Assembly (NCBI GenBank): GCA_003667245.1
Contig: RCNN01000013.1
Coordinates: 1-64,000 of the forward strand
Reading direction: 5' to 3'
Length of the DNA stretch: 64,000 nt
Source: Heterostelium multicystogenum
Lineage: Eukaryota > Evosea > Eumycetozoa > Acytosteliales > Acytosteliaceae
Shown: positions 1 through 10,066 of the stretch, piece by piece
How positions within the stretch are numbered: the stretch's first letter is position 1
Layout: each line of letters begins with the position of its first letter
Translations under genes and position numbers: made by a program
The notes under the pieces: model-generated
Seen by the model: the letters and a program-made list of their open reading frames with translations, nothing else
Databases searched by the model: none
What the model was told of the DNA's origin: nothing

Positions 1-75
1 CACAGCGGCTCCCAGCAGGCCCAACAGGCCCATCCAGGACACGTGCCGGGCAGCCCAGCCGCGCATTACTTGCAT
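1..75 (-). CDS. mltB: Lytic murein transglycosylase B, N-terminal fragment (cut by window edge)
   Basis: Only the first 25 or so codons are present. From the ATG at 75 the frame reads a basic start (MQVMRGWAARH) followed by a hydrophobic stretch rich in Leu and Gly, as expected of a signal peptide for a periplasmic or outer-membrane murein hydrolase. An alternative in-frame ATG lies at 81. The gene follows rodA on the same strand, and mrdA-rodA-mltB is the standard pseudomonad order. The identity therefore rests on this short N-terminus plus context; the catalytic domain lies outside the window. Confidence 0.7.
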   Translation of the reverse strand, partial: MQVMRGWAARHVSWMGLLGLLGAAV

Positions 76-93
76 TGACATCTTCCACCTTAT

Positions 94-1248
94 TCAAAAC
101 CTGTGCGATCCACTTACGATGGGTATGGATCGACATCAAAACCCCCAAACGCTGACAGCAATGTCACCAGCGAAGTTCCGCCGTAGCTAATGAACGGCAA
201 CGGCCACCCCAACCACCGGCAGCAGGCCACTGACCATACCGATGTTGACGAAAACGTAAAAACAAAAAACGTCATGGTGAGGCTGCCGGCCGAGCAATTT
301 GCCAAACAGGGTTTGCGCCTGGGCAGTAATGAGAGACCAAGGCCGCGCCCGATATCAGCAGCAAGTAAATCAGCAACAGTGCGCAGATGCCCACCAGGCC
401 GAACTCCTCGCCCATCATCGCGATAATGAAGTCGGTGTGGCTTTCCGGCAAAAAGTCCAGGTGCGACTGGGTGCCCAGCAGCCAGCCTTGCCGAATACGC
501 CGCCGGAACCGATGGCCGCCTTGGACTGGATGATGTTCCAGCCGGTTGCCCAGCGGATCGCTCTCCCGGGTCGAGGAACGTGAGGATTCGCTGCTTCTGG
601 TAGTCGTGCATAAAGAAGAAACCACATGGCCACGGCCACCGGCACGGCGGCGGCCAGCACGCTGAGGATCCAGCGCCAGCGCAGCCCCCCCATGAACAGC
701 ACGAACGCGCCGCCAGCCAGGATCAGCCGCGAGGTGCCGAGGTCGGGCTGGCGCACGATCAGGATAAAACGGCACGCCGATCAATATCAGGCTGATGCCC
801 ACGTGCTTGAGCTGGGGCGGCAGTGTGCGTTTTTGACAGGTACCAGGCGATGGTCGCAGGCATCAAAAATCTTCATGAAATTCCGACGGCTGGAAGCGAA
901 TCACCCCCGGGATGTTGATCCAGCGCGTCCGCACCCATGGCGTTTTGTGCCCATGACATCCCACCACCAGCAGCAAACCCCGGCGACATACCCAGCGGCA
1001 CCCAGCGCGCCATGAAAACGCTCCAGCTGGGCGATTCACCACCATCGACAACAGACCAGGCCAAACGACGACGCCTGTTTTGATCAGCAAGTCCCAGTTC
1101 TTGCCCACTGGCCGAATACAAACGAACAGGCTGCCGGCGGCCAGGGTCAAGCAGCAGGATCAGCAACGGGCCATCAAATGTGCATGCGCTGCAGCAAAGT
1201 GGCGCGGCGTGCGCAATCACATCCTCGCTGGAGAGGATGCGGTCAAAA
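94..1248 (-). CDS. rodA: Rod-shape SEDS peptidoglycan polymerase RodA (frameshifted in this sequence)
   Basis: RodA is a polytopic inner-membrane glycosyltransferase that polymerises lipid II during cell elongation together with PBP2. Segments recognisable in three alternating frames include [13 protein letters not shown] near the start, [39 protein letters not shown], and the C-terminal [24 protein letters not shown] typical of SEDS proteins. At least six indels break the frame. The stop at 94-96 is reached only if one T is removed from the TTTT run (read on the minus strand). The start codon region is also damaged, so the 5' limit is approximate. It lies directly after mrdA. Because the gene is required for rod shape, sequencing error is much more likely than true loss. 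Confidence 0.85.
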
Positions 1249-1249
1249 T

Positions 1250-3163
1250 TTACTCTTCAAGGGCCGTAGCCTCCACACTGGATGGGGTGCCCGCCATATT
1301 CGGGCTTGAGCTTTGCCGTCTTCCGGTCAACAGCCAGGCATCCCATGGATCTGACGCACACACAGGCGCTGCTACGCCGGAACCGGATTCACCGTTCCTC
1401 GACCATCACCGCCACGACGATTCTTGGGTTGTCGGCCGGGGCCAAGCCGACGAACAAGGCGTGGTCACGGTGGCGGTTCCTGAAACCTTGGAGCGGTCGT
1501 ATTTCTCGCCCTGCTTGATCGCGACCACCTGGGCCGTACCGCTCTTTGCCGGCAATCCGGTATTGCGCGCCGGCTGCCCGCTTTACGAAGCGGTACCCCG
1601 GGCGCCGTGCATCACTTGCTGCATGCCGTGGTTGACCTTGGTCCGTCGGACGGGTCCGCGCAGCCACAATGTCGGGAATCGGGTTTTTCGTCCACCGGGC
1701 GTTTCGCCCTCGATGGTCTTGGCCAGGTGCGGACGGTTCCACACACCCTTGTTGGCCACCAGCGCGGTGGCCTGAGCCAGTTGCAGCGGCGTGGCTGCAT
1801 GTAGCCCTGGCCGATCCCCAGGATCAGGGTTTTGCCCCGGGAACCCACGCCTGGCGCCGGGTCGCACGCTTCCACTCGCGGAGCGGCATCAGGCCCGGGG
1901 ATTCTTCGAACATGTCCAAGGAGATTTCTGACCAAGGCCGAACTTGCCCATGTAGGCCGACACCGATCAATCCCAGCTTGTGGGCCAGGTCATAGAAGTA
2001 GGTGTCGTTGGAACGCATGATCGCCGTATCCAGGTCCACATAGCCGTCGCCGGTGGCGGTTCCAGTTACGGTATTTGTGATCGTAGTTGGGCAGCATGTA
2101 GTAGCCGGGGTCGAACACCCGGCTCGATGCCGTGACCACGCCCGAGTCCAGGCCGGCAATCGCTACCGCCGGCTTGATGGTCGAGCCCGGCGGATACAGG
2201 CCGCGCAATACTCGGTTGAACAGCGGCCGGTCGATGGAATCACGCAGCTCGGCGTAGGCCTTGAAGCTGATCCCGGTGACAAACAGGTTCGGGTCAAAAC
2301 TTGGCTGGCTGAACCATCGCCAGCACTTCGCCAGTGCTCGGATCCAGTGCCACCACGGCACCCCGACGCCCGCCCAGGGCCATCTCCGCCGCTTCCTGCA
2401 ACTTGATGTCCAGGCTCAGCACGATGTCCTTGCCGGGCACCGATCGGTACGCTTGAGCACCCGCAGCACGCGGCCACGGGCGTTGGTCTCGACTTCCTCG
2501 TAACCCACCTGGCCGTGCAGTTCCGGCTCGTAGAAACGCTCGATGCCGGTCTTGCCGATATGGTGGGTGCCGCTGTAGTTGACCGGGTCGAGGGTCTTCA
2601 GCTCTTTCTCGTTGATCCGGCCCATGTAGCCGACCGAATGCGCAAAGTGCGCCCCTTGCGGGTAGTGCCGCACCAACTGCGCCACCACTTCCACACCCGG
2701 CAGCCGGAACTGGTTCACCGCGATCCGGGCGATCTGCTCTTCGGTCAGCTCGAACAGGATCGGCACCGGCTCAAACGGCCGGCGCCCCTGTTTCATGCGC
2801 TTTTCGAAAAATCACCCGGTCTTCCGGCGTCAGTTGCAGCACCTCGACGATCACATCGAGGATCTGCTGCCAGTCCCCGGAGCGTTCGCGGGTCATGCTC
2901 AGGCTGAAGCTGGGCCGGTTATCCGCTACCACCACGCCATTGCGGTCGAAAATCAGCCCACGGGTCGGCGGAATCGGCTGCACGTGCACCCGGTTGTTTT
3001 CCGACAATGTGGAGTGATAGTCGTACTGGATCACCTGCAGGAAATACAGGCGCGCAATCAGCACCCCCAGCAATGCCACCACCAAAATCGCGCCAAAGAC
3101 CACCCGCGCGCGTACAAGACGTGCGTCTTTCTCGTGGTCCTTGATGCGGATCGGCTGGGTCAT
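1250..3163 (-). CDS. mrdA: Penicillin-binding protein 2 (elongation transpeptidase), frameshifted in this sequence
   Basis: This is the class B PBP that cross-links peptidoglycan during elongation. The N-terminus begins [20 protein letters not shown], followed by a single membrane segment at about residues 20-42 and the PBP dimerisation region ([15 protein letters not shown]). Later frames hold [17 protein letters not shown] and the transpeptidase motif region [10 protein letters not shown], which contains the active-site SxxK (STIK). Several indels between about 2800 and 1300 split it into five or more frames. The stop at 1250-1252 follows Leu-Glu-Glu. The span of about 638 codons fits the family. 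It sits 15 bases after rlmH and is followed by rodA. Confidence 0.9.
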
Positions 3164-3178
3164 CAGGCAGGGCGCAGA

Positions 3179-3646
3179 TTATTTGTGGTAAGGGTGCCCG
3201 GACAGAACTGTCCAGGCGCGATACAGCTGTTCACCGATCAGAATTCTTACCAGCGGGTGCGGCAGTGTCAGGGGCGACAGCGACCAGCGCTGGTCCGCCC
3301 GCGCGCACACTTCCGGCGCCAGACCCTCGGGGCCGCCGACCATGAAGTTGACCGTGCGCGAATCCAGGCGCCAGCGATCCAGTTCCACCGCCAACTGCTC
3401 GGTGCTCCAAGGCTTGCCGTGCACTTCGAGGGTCACGATCCGCTCGTTGGGCCCGACCTTGGCCAGCATGGCTTCGCCTTCCTGACGGATAAAGCGGGCC
3501 ACGTCGGCGTTCTTGCCCCGGGTATTGAGCGGTATTTCCACCAGTTCCAGCGCCAATTCGGATGGCAGGCGCTTGGCATATTCATGCCAGCCTTCTTCCA
3601 CCCACTTGGGCATGCGTGAACCGACAGCGATCAGACGCAGGCGCAC
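3179..3646 (-). CDS. rlmH: 23S rRNA pseudouridine-1915 N3-methyltransferase
   Basis: An intact 155-residue SPOUT-family methyltransferase that methylates N3 of pseudouridine 1915 in helix 69 of 23S rRNA, on assembled 70S ribosomes. The N-terminus [19 protein letters not shown] and the C-terminal SAM-binding knot (FMVGGPEGL and [23 protein letters not shown]) are characteristic, and the length is exactly typical. It sits between rsfS (9 bases upstream) and mrdA in an apparent operon running nadD to rodA. This is one of the few genes in the cluster with no frame error. Confidence 0.97.
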   Translation of the reverse strand: MRLRLIAVGSRMPKWVEEGWHEYAKRLPSELALELVEIPLNTRGKNADVARFIRQEGEAMLAKVGPNERIVTLEVHGKPWSTEQLAVELDRWRLDSRTVNFMVGGPEGLAPEVCARADQRWSLSPLTLPHPLVRILIGEQLYRAWTVLSGHPYHK

Positions 3647-3655
3647 AGCCGTTCC

Positions 3656-4150
3656 TTATTCCTGGTCTTTGTTTGAGCTTGTCGAAGTGCGCGTGGCCGA
3701 CTTCAGGGCTGTGGTGCTTGCCATCGCGGCACGGCTCTGCTCGGCGCCTTTCCACAGACGCTCCAGGTCGTAGAACTGACGGGCGTTGCTGGTCATCATG
3801 TGAACGATCACGTCGTCCATGTCCAGCAGTACCCAGTCGCTGTCGCCCTTGCCTTCTTCACCCAATGGCTTGACGCCCTGGGCTTTGACCGCTTCGCGAA
3901 CCTTGTCCAGCATCGCGCCGATCTGGCGGTTGGAGGTACCGGTGGCGATGATCATGAAGTCGGTGATGCTCTGCTTGTCGCGCACGTCCAGGACCTGGAT
4001 GTCCTGGGCCTTCACGTCTTCCAGGGCAGCCACGGCAACCTTCACCAGCTCTTCGCCGGCCAGCTCAGGGCCGGTGTGGGCTTCTACTGGCAGAGGAGCG
4101 CTCTTGAACGTGCCTTTGCGCTTAACTTTGCTTACGTCTTTGTTCGTCAT
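3656..4150 (-). CDS. rsfS: Ribosomal silencing factor RsfS
   Basis: An Iojap/DUF143-family protein that binds L14 on the 50S subunit and blocks subunit joining under starvation. The core at about residues 30-140 contains the family motifs VLDVRDKQSITDFMIIATG, SNRQIGAMLDKV, DWVLLDMDDVIVHM and FYDLERLW. There is a basic N-terminal extension of about 25 residues and a Ser/Thr-rich tail, as in other pseudomonads. The start is ATG 4150. It is followed closely by rlmH, the usual gene pair. The C-terminal 20 residues may be altered by an indel, since the tail is low-complexity. Confidence 0.95.
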   Translation of the reverse strand: MTNKDVSKVKRKGTFKSAPLPVEAHTGPELAGEELVKVAVAALEDVKAQDIQVLDVRDKQSITDFMIIATGTSNRQIGAMLDKVREAVKAQGVKPLGEEGKGDSDWVLLDMDDVIVHMMTSNARQFYDLERLWKGAEQSRAAMASTTALKSATRTSTSSNKDQE

Positions 4151-4219
4151 ATAAAACTCGTTTTGCTCGTATGTTCGGGCGCTCGCTGCACGACTGTTCG
4201 TGCGTTCAAGCGCGCCTTT

Positions 4220-4864
4220 TCAGTTCGACGCACGGTAAAGCCCGTGCGCATCGATGTAGGCCAGGACCGCGTCAGGCACCAGGAAACGTACCGACTTCCC
4301 GCTGGCCAGCAGTTGACGGATCTGGGTGGCAGACACCGCAAGCGGGGTTTGCCAGACGAATGCAATATTCCCGCTCGGCCCGGTCAGGGCCAAAGGGTCA
4401 CTTACCGACCGCGCCGCCAGCAGGTTGCGCAAGGCATCCGGCGATTCTGCGTCGGCATCCGGGCGTTGCAGCACCAGGATGTGGCAATGCTGGAGCAACT
4501 CTTCCCAGCGATGCCAAGTGGGCAGGCCGCAAAACGCGTCCCAGCCCAAAAGTAGGAATAACTGGTCATCCGCGGCCAACTCGGCCCGCATCAGTTCCAG
4601 GGTGTCGACAGTGTAGGACGGTTTGTCGCGCTTGAGTTCGCGGTCGTCCACCACCAGCGGTGCAATGCCGGCCACAGCGAGGCGGACCATCTCCAGGCGC
4701 TGCTGCGCAGACACCTGCGGCGTATCGCGATGCGGCGGCCGGGCATTCGGTGCCAGGCGCAGTTCATCCAGCCCGAGGGCGTCCGCGACTTCCAGTGCAC
4801 TGCGCAAATGGCCGATGTGCACGGGGTCGAAGGTGCCGCCGAGCAGCCCGATGCGTTTACCCAT
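4220..4864 (-). CDS. nadD: Nicotinate-nucleotide adenylyltransferase
   Basis: Intact, 214 residues. It transfers AMP from ATP to nicotinate mononucleotide, giving deamido-NAD in NAD synthesis. The nucleotidyltransferase signature [11 protein letters not shown] is at residues 8-18 and the C-terminal SATQIRQLL carries the (S/T)xxxR motif. The chosen ATG (4864-4862) overlaps the proA stop by one base (TGATG), implying translational coupling. A TTG codon just upstream is not needed. The gene order proA-nadD-rsfS-rlmH is standard for Pseudomonas. Confidence 0.97.
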   Translation of the reverse strand: MGKRIGLLGGTFDPVHIGHLRSALEVADALGLDELRLAPNARPPHRDTPQVSAQQRLEMVRLAVAGIAPLVVDDRELKRDKPSYTVDTLELMRAELAADDQLFLLLGWDAFCGLPTWHRWEELLQHCHILVLQRPDADAESPDALRNLLAARSVSDPLALTGPSGNIAFVWQTPLAVSATQIRQLLASGKSVRFLVPDAVLAYIDAHGLYRASN

Positions 4865-6128
4865 CAAGTGCGCACATGCCCGTCACCGAACACCACGTAC
4901 TTCTCGCTGGTCAGCCCTTCCAGGCCAACCGGGCCGCGTGCGTGGAGCTTGTCGGTGGAGATACCGATCTCCGCCCCAGGCCGTACTCGAAGCCGTCGGC
5001 AAAGCGCGTCGAGGCGTTGACCATCACCGAAGCGGAATCCACTTCGTTGAGGAAACGCCGGGCATCACTGAAATGCTCGGTGACAATGGCGTCGGTGTGC
5101 TTGGAGCCGTATTGATTGATGTGTTCGATGGCCTGGTCCAGGTCGTCGACGATGCGGATCGACAGGATCGGCGCCGTGTATTCGGTGTACCAGTCCTGCT
5201 CGGTGGCCTCGATCACGTCGCTGCCGAGGATCGCCCGGGTACGCTCGCAACCACGCAGTTCAACGCCCTTGTCGCGGTAGATGGCAGCCAGCGGCGGCAG
5301 CACGCGATCGACAATGCCGACGTGCACCAGCAGGGTTTCCATGGTGTTGCACGGGGCGTAGCGGTGAGTCTTGGCGTTGTCGGCAATGCGGATCGCCTTG
5401 TCGAGGTCGGCGGCGATGTCGATGAACACGTGGCAGACGCCGTCCAGGTGCTTGATAACTGGCACCTTGGCATCACGGCTCACGCGTTCGATCAGGCTCT
5501 TGCCACCCCGTGGCACGATCACGTCGACGAATTCAGGCATGGTGATCAGTGCGCCAACGGCGGCTCGGTCAGTGGTCTCGACCACCTGCACCACTTCGGC
5601 GGGCAGCTCGGCCACGGCCAGGCCCTGCTGAATGCACGCGGCGATGGCACGGTTGGAATTGATGGCCTCGGAACCGCCCCGCAGGATGGTGGCGTTGCCC
5701 GACTTGAGGCACAGGCTCGCGGCGTCGATGGTCACGTTCGGGCGCGACTCATAGATGATGCCGATCACGCCCAGGGGCACGCGCATCTTGCCGACTTGAA
5801 TGCCGGAGGGCAGGTAGCGCATGTCGCGGATTTCACCGATGGGGTCAGGCAGCTTGGCCACCTGGCGCAAGCCTTCGATCATGTCGTCGATCCGCGCCGG
5901 CGTCAGCGCCAGGCGATCCAGCAATGCAGGCTCCAGGCCATTGGCGCGACCGTTGGCCAAATCCTGTTCATTGGCAGCGCTCAGCTCGGAGCGCGAAGCA
6001 TCCAGAGCGTCGGCGGCCGCCAGCAAGGCGCGGTTCTTCTGCGCAGTGCTCGCACGGGCGATCAACCGCGAGGCCTGACGGGCAGCGCGACCCAGGCGGG
6101 TCATGTAGTCAAGAACGGACTCAGTCAT
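4864..6128 (-). CDS. proA: Gamma-glutamyl phosphate reductase (one frameshift near the 3' end)
   Basis: This enzyme reduces gamma-glutamyl phosphate to glutamate semialdehyde in proline synthesis. Residues 1-380 read continuously from [13 protein letters not shown] (ATG 6128), with the aldehyde-dehydrogenase-like active site around [13 protein letters not shown]. At about 4977-4981 one G is missing from what should be a five-G run. Past that point the other frame reads [19 protein letters not shown] and GHVRT to the stop at 4864, which is the expected proA C-terminus. The corrected length is about 421 residues. It is divergent from mpg. Confidence 0.95.
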
Positions 6129-6304
6129 GGTCTGGTGGGGTCTTGGCAAAGAGGAAAGCGGCAGATTATAGCTGTGACGCCGTCCTACGGACAGCGGTGA
6201 GGGGCGGATGGTCGAAATGAACTGTAAAAACCCGACGTTCAGCGGGAATTAAGGCTGGAGTTGTTATCATCCTGTCACATTTAGCCGTATTACCTTTGAT
6301 CGCC
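6129..6304. promoter_or_regulatory. Divergent intergenic region proA / mpg
   Basis: These 176 bases separate the minus-strand proA operon from plus-strand mpg, so promoters for both must lie here. The right half (about 6245-6300) is AT-richer than its surroundings and is the likely mpg promoter side, but I cannot assign -35/-10 boxes with confidence. No dyad or riboswitch-like element was seen. Confidence 0.4.
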
Positions 6305-6988
6305 ATGTCCAGTTTCTCGCCGCTGATCCCCGCCAACGCCCTGCCCGACGGCTTTTTCGACCGTGACGCGCAACTGCTCGCGCGCGAATTGCTCGGAAAA
6401 GTCATTCGCCATCGTGTTGGTGATTTGTGGCTGTCGGCACGAATTATCGAAACCGAAGCGTATTACCTCGCCGAAAAAGGCAGTCACGCGTCCTTGGGCT
6501 ACACAGAAAAGCGTAAGGCTTTGTTTCTGGATGGCGGGCACATCTATATGTACTACGCCCGTGGCGGTGATTCGCTGAACTTCAGCGCCCACGGTCCGGG
6601 CAATGCGGTGCTGATCAAATCAGCCTATCCGTGGGTCGACGAAGTCTCCGGCCCGGCCAGCCTGGCGCAGATGCTGCTGAATAACCCGGACGCCAGCGGC
6701 AGGCCACGGCCCTCGCAAAAGCTGTGCGCCGGCCAGACCCTGCTGTGCAAGGCGCTGGGTTTGAAGGTGCCGATGTGGGACGCCAAGCGCTTTGACCAGG
6801 AACTGCTCTACGTGGAAGACGTAGGGCTGGCGCCAGCGCAGATCATCCAGACCACCCGCCTGGGCATTCCCGGTGGGCGCGATGAACACCTGATGTACCG
6901 CTTCGTCGATGCCGGTTATGCGCCGTATTGCACACGGAACCCGCTGCGCCGGGGCCAGGTCGAAGGCCGCGACTATTTTTTGATTTGA
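6305..6988 (+). CDS. mpg: 3-methyladenine DNA glycosylase (AAG/MPG family)
   Basis: An intact 227-residue monofunctional glycosylase of the mammalian-type AAG fold that excises alkylated purines in base-excision repair. Motifs: LARELLGKVI near the N-terminus, ARIIETEAYYLAEKGSHAS with the catalytic Glu of the IxExEAY type, YMYYARG, then NFSAHGPGNAVLIKSA and LCAGQTLLCKALG. The ATG at 6305 is preferred over an in-frame TTG at 6296, because the family starts close to the LIPANALP region. It is followed by a REP-type palindrome. Confidence 0.95.
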   Translation: MSSFSPLIPANALPDGFFDRDAQLLARELLGKVIRHRVGDLWLSARIIETEAYYLAEKGSHASLGYTEKRKALFLDGGHIYMYYARGGDSLNFSAHGPGNAVLIKSAYPWVDEVSGPASLAQMLLNNPDASGRPRPSQKLCAGQTLLCKALGLKVPMWDAKRFDQELLYVEDVGLAPAQIIQTTRLGIPGGRDEHLMYRFVDAGYAPYCTRNPLRRGQVEGRDYFLI

Positions 6989-7003
6989 AAACATACATAA
7001 ACC

Positions 7004-7072
7004 TGTAGGAGCCCGGCTTGCCCGGCGATAGCGGACTCAAGGACGCCATCGCTGGCAAGCCGGGCTCCCACA
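7004..7072. repeat. REP-type palindrome between mpg and the DedA-PAP2 gene
   Basis: Two inverted arms (TGTAGGAGCCCGGCTTGCC and GGCAAGCCGGGCTCCCACA) flank a short GCGATAGCGG...CCATCGCTGG core. This is the layout of pseudomonad REP doublets that sit between transcription units. The same arm sequence, with variants, recurs at about 41676-41768 and 53429-53517. Confidence 0.85.
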
Positions 7073-7101
7073 AGGACGATCTACAAAAGGGAGTTGATTG
7101 T

Positions 7102-8419
7102 ATGGGCCCATGGCTCGATAGCATTACCGGCTGGCTGACCCTGAACCCGCAATGGCTGGCCGTGGCGGTGTTTATCGTGGCGTGCGTGGAGTGCCTGGCC
7201 ATTGCCGGCCTGATCGTACCTGGCACGGTATTGCTGTTTGCCATCGCCGCCCTGGCCGGCAGCGGCGCACTGTCACTGGGAGAAACCCTGTTGCTGGGCT
7301 TCCTCGGCGGCGTGTTGGGCGATGTTGTTTCCTACTTCCTCGGTCGCCATTTCCACCAGAACATCCGGCGCCTTCCCGGCCTGCGGCATCACCCGGAATG
7401 GATGAGCGGCGCCGAGGCTTACTTCCAGAAGTACGGCATCGCCAGCCTGTTGGTAGGCCGCTTCATTGGCCCGCTGCGGCCAATGTTGCCGATGGTTGCG
7501 GGCATGTGCGACATGCCCTTCCCGCGTTTTGCCGCCGTGAGCCTGCTGGCCGGCGCAGGCTGGTCGGTGGCGTATCTGTTGCCGGGTTGGGCCACCGGCG
7601 CGGCCTTCCGCCTGCCATTGCCCGAAGGCTTCTGGCCGGAGGCCGGGATTGTCGCCGCCTGTCTCGCAGTGTTGATCGGCGTAAGCCTCAACAGCAGCCT
7701 GCGTGGCCATCGGCGCGCCACCCTATGGATTGGCTGCATCGGCGGCACACTGTTGATCGCGTTGTTTATCGGCTATCCCTACCTCAACGACTTTGACCAG
7801 GGCTTGATGGCACTGGTGCAGGAACACCGCGGCCCGGCGATCGACCGGGCAATGGTGATGGTGACCCAGCTCGGCGAGTTCAAGAAGATGTTTGTCGCCA
7901 GCGCGGTGCTGACCGGCCTGCTGGTGGTGGCGCGGCAATGGCGCCAGGCAATCTTTGTCGGCGCCACCCTGCTGGGCGCGGCGCTGATCAATACCGGGAC
8001 CAAGCTGTTTTTTTGCGCGGATGCGCCCCGAAGTGCTGACCGACCCACTCACCAGCTTCAGCATGCCCAGCGGCCATGCGTCCGGCTCGTTTGCATTCTT
8101 CCTGGCCTTGGCAGTGCTTGCCGGTCGCGGTCAACCGACACGACTGCGCCTGACCTGGCTGGTGCTTGGCTGCATTCCCGCCGCCACCATCGCGATTTCC
8201 CGGGTGTACCTGGGTGCACACTGGCCGACGGACATCCTGGCCGGCACCCTGCTGGCAATGACGGTGTGCGCCTTCAGCCTGACGTTAAGCCAGCACCGCA
8301 GCCTATTGCCACCGATGCCGCCGAGAGTCTGGTGGCTGATCCTGCCGGTGTGTGGCGCGGTGCTCGGGTTCATTGCGTTTACCGGCACTTCCCACGCGCT
8401 GCTGAGGTATGCCTACTAG
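7102..8419 (+). CDS. DedA-family membrane protein fused to a PAP2 phosphatase (one frameshift)
   Basis: The N-terminal half (about residues 1-200) is a DedA/SNARE-associated domain: ECLAIAGLIVPGTVLLF, GGVLGDVVSYFLGRHF and the VGRFIGPLRPMLPMVAGM motif. The C-terminal half is a PAP2 acid-phosphatase domain with SMPSGHASGSFAFF and SRVYLGAHWPTDILAG, i.e. the SGH and SRxxxxxHxxxD catalytic motifs. About ten membrane segments are predicted by eye. One T too many in a T run near 8010 breaks the frame between the domains' core motifs. Such fusions are thought to act on undecaprenyl or phospholipid phosphates at the inner membrane; the substrate here is unknown. Confidence 0.9.
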
Positions 8420-8622
8420 GCAGGCCCCAGCCAATCCAGGGGTGCAGCGCGGCGTTCGACGCTGCGCTCGCGCCGCTCCAGAAGCATTTCGTCAGCCATC
8501 TCCGCGGCGCGTTCGGCGATGTACTCCGCGCCGCGACCGTCGTTCATATGAAGAATTTGCGTGGTGACGGCCATAAAAAACGCATCCCACACGACTTGCT
8601 CCGATTGCGAAAGCCGAATCAT
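8416..8622 (-). CDS. Small hypothetical protein, 68 aa
   Basis: Begins MIRLSQSEQVVWDAFFMAV from an ATG preceded by AAGGA at good spacing, and ends in LDWLGPA. It is soluble and helical with several Glu/Arg pairs, and has no motif I recognise. Its stop overlaps that of the convergent DedA-PAP2 gene by four bases. Amino-acid composition and a clean RBS favour a real gene. Confidence 0.6.
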   Translation of the reverse strand: MIRLSQSEQVVWDAFFMAVTTQILHMNDGRGAEYIAERAAEMADEMLLERRERSVERRAAPLDWLGPA

Positions 8623-8734
8623 CCTTTCCCCCTGATCATCGTTACGTGACTGCCAACTATTTCAGGCAACGGGATCAGGACAACCACGGAAAATCTGAAG
8701 ACCGGGAAGGACAAGTCCGAGTGACACTCGCGGG

Positions 8735-9325
8735 TCAGGTGAACAGCTCGCCCTGCAACTCATCCAGCAGCAACTGGATCGCGTCCAGGCGCTGTTGCGG
8801 GTCATCGAGTTGCAACAGGTCGATCTTGTCGGCCTCGGTAAAGGGCAGCAGATAGGCCAACTGATTACCCAAGGCTTGCTGGCCATCGGCGTGGGTGCCC
8901 ATATCCAGGGACGCCACCATCGGATGCTCGGCCAGGGCATGAAGCAACGCCAGCAAGTCAGCGTCTTCCTCTTCCAGCGGTTGCTCGGGATGCTCGTGCA
9001 GCCATTGCACCTCGGCCACCAGCAACTGGTCCTTCTGCACACCGGCATCACGCACGCGGAAACGCCGGCCACCCTCGACCCGAATCCCCAGCAGGCCATT
9101 GTCCTGCTGCTTGAAGTCGCGGATCAGCGCCTCGCAGCCAATCAACGCATAGCCATCCGGCGCCAGCCCCACTTCCTTGCCGTCGAGGATGCACACCACG
9201 CCAAAGCTTTCGCCCTTTTTCATGCAGCGGCTGATCATGTCCAGGTAACGCGCCTCGAACAGCTGCAGGTCGAGGGTGCACCCGGGAAACAGCACGGTAT
9301 TGAGCGGGAAAAGCGCCAGACTCAT
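8735..9325 (-). CDS. Lon N-terminal (substrate-binding) domain protein
   Basis: Intact, 196 residues. The opening MSLALFPLNTVLFPGCTLDLQLFEARYLDM is the classic start of stand-alone LON-SB (PUA-like, peptidase S16 N-terminal) proteins. It is followed by FGVVCI and a long helical C-terminal half. It lacks the AAA+ and Ser-Lys protease parts of Lon, so it is not itself a protease. The function of this subfamily is not established; it probably binds peptides or proteins. It lies downstream of, and on the same strand as, the LrgA/LrgB pair. Confidence 0.9.
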   Translation of the reverse strand: MSLALFPLNTVLFPGCTLDLQLFEARYLDMISRCMKKGESFGVVCILDGKEVGLAPDGYALIGCEALIRDFKQQDNGLLGIRVEGGRRFRVRDAGVQKDQLLVAEVQWLHEHPEQPLEEEDADLLALLHALAEHPMVASLDMGTHADGQQALGNQLAYLLPFTEADKIDLLQLDDPQQRLDAIQLLLDELQGELFT

Positions 9326-9346
9326 AAAGGTTTCCTTAAACCCGAC

Positions 9347-10066
9347 TTAAATAACCAGCGACACGGCCAACGGCAGGAACACCGCCGTGGCCACGCCCAT
9401 CAGACTCATGGCCAGCGCCGCAAAGGCCCCGGTCTCTTCGCTTTCCTGCAAGGCCACCGACGTACCTACGGCGTGAGCGGTCATGCCCAGCGCCATAACC
9501 GCGCGCTTCGGGGCTGTGCACGCCCCAACCGTGACAGATACGCCGGACCGATCATCGCGCCGATCACCCCGGTGATCAGCACGAACACCGCCGCCAGTGC
9601 CGCCACGCCGCCGATCTGCTCGGCCACCAGCATCGCAATCGGTGAGGTCACGGACTTGGGTGCCATGGTCATCAGCATCATGTGTTCGGCGCCAAACCAC
9701 CAGCCCAACAGCACGCACAGGCCGGTGGCCAATACGCCTCCCACCACCAGCGTAGTAAAAAATCGGCCAGAACAATTGGCGAATTCGTCGCAGATTCAGG
9801 TAAAGCGGCACCGCCAGGGCTACCGTCGCAGGGCCCAGCAGGATGCTCATGATCTCGGTGCTCTTGCGGTACTCGACGTACGTCAGGCCACAGCCGAGCA
9901 ACAGCCGATCACCAACAGCATCGACACCAGCACCGGTTGCAGGAAAATCCAGCGGGTTTTTCTCGAAACCGGCCAGCACCAGCTGATAGGCGCCGAGGGT
10001 GATGCCGATGCCGAACAACGGGTGATGAATCACGGCGGCCCAGGCGCCCTGCCAGTCCAGTGTCAT
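9347..10066 (-). CDS. LrgB/CidB-family membrane protein (frameshifted in this sequence)
   Basis: Partner of the holin-like LrgA/CidA protein, implicated in murein hydrolase control or metabolite export. Recognisable segments in alternating frames: start MTLDWQGAWAAVIHHPLFGI, then LGPATVALAVPLYLNL, MTMAPKSVTSPIAMLVAEQIGG, and the C-terminal ALGMTAHAVGTSVALQESEE. About four indels (near 9940, 9900, 9760 and 9510) break the frame. Its ATG overlaps the stop of the upstream LrgA-like gene (ATGA), so the two are coupled. Confidence 0.88.
   Translation of the reverse strand: MTLDWQGAWAAVIHHPLFGIGITLGAYQLVLAGFEKNPLDFPATGAGVDAVGDRLLLGCGLTYVEYRKSTEIMSILLGPATVALAVPLYLNLRRIRQLFWPIFYYAGGGRRIGHRPVRAVGLVVWRRTHDADDHGTQVRDLTDCDAGGRADRRRGGTGGGVRADHRGDRRDDRSGVSVTVGACTAPKRAVMALGMTAHAVGTSVALQESEETGAFAALAMSLMGVATAVFLPLAVSLVI

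Noticed and set aside
94..3163. True pseudogenisation of rodA and mrdA
   Set aside because: Both have intact motifs spread over frames with single-base shifts, and both are needed for rod shape. Sequence error is the simpler reading.
4623..6200. A 525-codon open frame on the plus strand opposite proA and nadD
   Set aside because: Antisense shadow of GC-rich codons. The minus strand carries the conserved proteins, and this frame has no family motif.
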